Assembly (NCBI GenBank): GCA_011620345.1 | Contig: WOZJ01000043.1 | Location: forward strand, 1 to 5,578 | Origin: Nitrospirota bacterium | GTDB lineage: Bacteria; UBA2233 | Reading direction: 5' to 3' | Length of the DNA: 5,578 nt | Shown: piece after piece, positions 4,580 through 5,578 of the stretch | Position numbering within the stretch: the stretch's first letter is position 1 | How the letters are laid out: the number at the start of each line of letters is the position of its first letter | The notes under the pieces: generated by a model | What the model saw: the letters and a program-made list of their open reading frames with translations, nothing else | Database searches by the model: none | Told to the model about the DNA's origin: nothing | Translations under genes and position numbers: made by a program

Positions 4580-4711
4580 ATGAAGAATCGCCCGAAGGCA
4601 CTCTTGGCCTCCCTTTTGTCATTCCGTATTCGGGTTTTTGCGCTCGTTTTGGTTGGGATGCTGCTGCGGCCCCTGGTGGTAGCCTTAAGCCAAGAAGACT
4701 GGGCTGAATGA
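4580..4711 (+). CDS. Possible 43-residue leader or small membrane peptide upstream of the transporter
   Basis: The frame from ATG 4580 encodes a basic start (MKNRPK), a hydrophobic run at about 19-37 broken by one Arg, and an acidic end (QEDWAE). Its TGA (4709-4711) overlaps the transporter ATG (4708-4710) as ATGA, the usual geometry for translational coupling, and the transporter has no good Shine-Dalgarno site of its own. An AAAGG at 4565-4569 could serve ATG 4580 or the in-frame TTG 4577 or GTG 4574. Features resemble a single-span membrane peptide or a short signal-like leader. No family is recognised; the ORF is short enough to be chance, so the overlap is the main argument for it. Confidence 0.4.
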   Translation: MKNRPKALLASLLSFRIRVFALVLVGMLLRPLVVALSQEDWAE

Positions 4712-5578
4712 TCTTTTCTTTGCCCGTAGGAACGCTTCTCATCCTTGTCTCCACGGTACTCTGGGGCTCGACGTTCGTCGTCATCAAAAGCGCCCTTGGC
4801 CAAGCAGGCCCGTTGGAGCTGGTCTTTTTTCGTTCGGCGATCGCTGTGCTTGTGGCAGCCCCTTTCTTACGCTGGACAGACCCTAAGGCCTTGCGTGCGG
4901 GGCTGGAGCTGGGCGTTTGGATGGGGATGGGGCATATCCTGCAAACAGTTGGGCTCATGCACACTACAACCAACAAAAGCGCATTTCTCACGGCGCTCTA
5001 CGTCCTTTTCGTGCCCATAATGAACGTGCTGTGGGGCAAAAAGGTCTACGTCGCCGTATGGTGTTGCGCCGGCCTGGCACTTCTAGGAACAGGGCTTTTG
5101 GCATACGAGCATACGCCGCCAAACCGGGGGGATGTGCTTACCATCCTGAGCGCTACGATGTATGCGTTGTACATGGTACGAATGGAAACTCTTTGCCACG
5201 CTGGGCGCAGTATCGACCTGGCAGGGTTTCAGGCGCTCGGGGCGGCATTGTGCGCGCTCGCTTTTGGGTTGCGTGTGACGCCTTCTTTGGCGAGCGTCCC
5301 TTGGGGTGCATCTTTATACCTAGGCGTCGTAATCGGCCTTGGATGTGTTCTGCTTCAAACCGAAGGCCAAAAACGCGTTCCTGCGGCAAAAGCGGCCATC
5401 CTTTTTGCCGCAGAGCCCGTCTGGGCGAGCGCGTTTGCTTACGCCTTTCAAGGCGAGAGGCTTGGATGGCGTGGTCTTATTGGCGCTTTTTTGATTGTCT
5501 TTGCCGTTGCGCTCGTAGGGGTCTTGAGCTCCAAAAGGTCCCTGCCCGGCGCCTCTGGGGATCGATTTGCGCCTATTG
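4708..5578 (+). CDS. EamA/DMT-superfamily transporter (3' end cut by window edge)
   Basis: 290 codons are present and the frame is still open at the last base; family members are usually about 290-310 residues, so only a few are likely missing. The protein is strongly hydrophobic with about ten predicted membrane spans in two repeated halves of the EamA type. Landmarks are LILVSTVLWGSTFVVIKSAL (11-30) in the first span, FRSAIAVL (41-48), LQTVGLMHTTTNKSAFLT (78-95) then VPIMNVLWG, and in the second half AAILFAAEPVWASAFAY (229-245) followed by GERLGWRGLIGAFLIVFAV. The A.EPV and GE.L..... GA.LI patterns are typical of drug/metabolite exporters. It would sit in the cytoplasmic membrane and probably exports a metabolite or amino acid; the substrate cannot be read. 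It is divergent from the formate dehydrogenase gene. Confidence 0.85.
   Translation, partial: MIFSLPVGTLLILVSTVLWGSTFVVIKSALGQAGPLELVFFRSAIAVLVAAPFLRWTDPKALRAGLELGVWMGMGHILQTVGLMHTTTNKSAFLTALYVLFVPIMNVLWGKKVYVAVWCCAGLALLGTGLLAYEHTPPNRGDVLTILSATMYALYMVRMETLCHAGRSIDLAGFQALGAALCALAFGLRVTPSLASVPWGASLYLGVVIGLGCVLLQTEGQKRVPAAKAAILFAAEPVWASAFAYAFQGERLGWRGLIGAFLIVFAVALVGVLSSKRSLPGASGDRFAPI

Noticed and set aside
4563-4991. Minus-strand open frames upstream of formate dehydrogenase (also 4438-4803)
   Set aside because: They overlap the transporter gene antisense and show low-complexity Ser/Pro/Lys/Arg-rich translations without a ribosome binding site.

Overview
The window comes from a bacterial chromosome. 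Genes are closely packed on both strands, several are preceded by strong AAGGAG or GGAGGAG ribosome binding sites, and sigma-70-like boxes and hairpin terminators are visible. GC content is moderate, by eye a little over 50%. No marker gene fixes the lineage. The mix of an NAD-dependent formate dehydrogenase, a PdxA-family enzyme and an IS200/IS605 element does not point to one phylum, so none is named.

Left part (1-1200): the window opens in the last 11 codons of a TnpB-like protein and the right-end hairpin of an IS200/IS605-type element. Next, on the minus strand, is an intact flavodoxin-fold NAD(P)H:quinone reductase-type gene with its own terminator. Immediately upstream of it, overlapping by ATGA, lie only the last 48 codons of a GNAT acetyltransferase. 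The rest of that gene has been lost at a junction near 914. From there to 1199 I can name no gene. The stretch holds a small stem-loop, a 14-bp perfect terminator hairpin and an open minus-strand frame without a credible start.

Middle (1200-2241): two minus-strand genes for small exported proteins in tandem. The downstream one (177 aa) is intact. The upstream one (signal peptide plus about 60 residues) reads sensibly only if two frameshifts are allowed, so it is a pseudogene or contains sequence errors. Neither belongs to a family I recognise with confidence.

Right part (2242-5578): pdxA-family gene (+), converging on an NAD+-dependent formate dehydrogenase gene (-) across a shared hairpin region. 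Divergent from the formate dehydrogenase is an EamA/DMT-type transporter gene (+), which runs off the window edge and is preceded by a 43-codon ORF overlapping its start by ATGA. The predicted promoters of the two divergent units have overlapping -35 boxes, so their transcription may be linked. The metabolic genes are not an obvious single pathway: formate oxidation gives NADH, PdxA is an NAD-dependent dehydrogenase of vitamin B6 or sugar-acid metabolism, and the transporter's substrate is unknown. I see no CRISPR array, tRNA or rRNA. The strongest candidates for something unusual are the twice-frameshifted exported-protein gene and its partner, the structured gap at 914-1199, and the divergent control region at 4496-4711.
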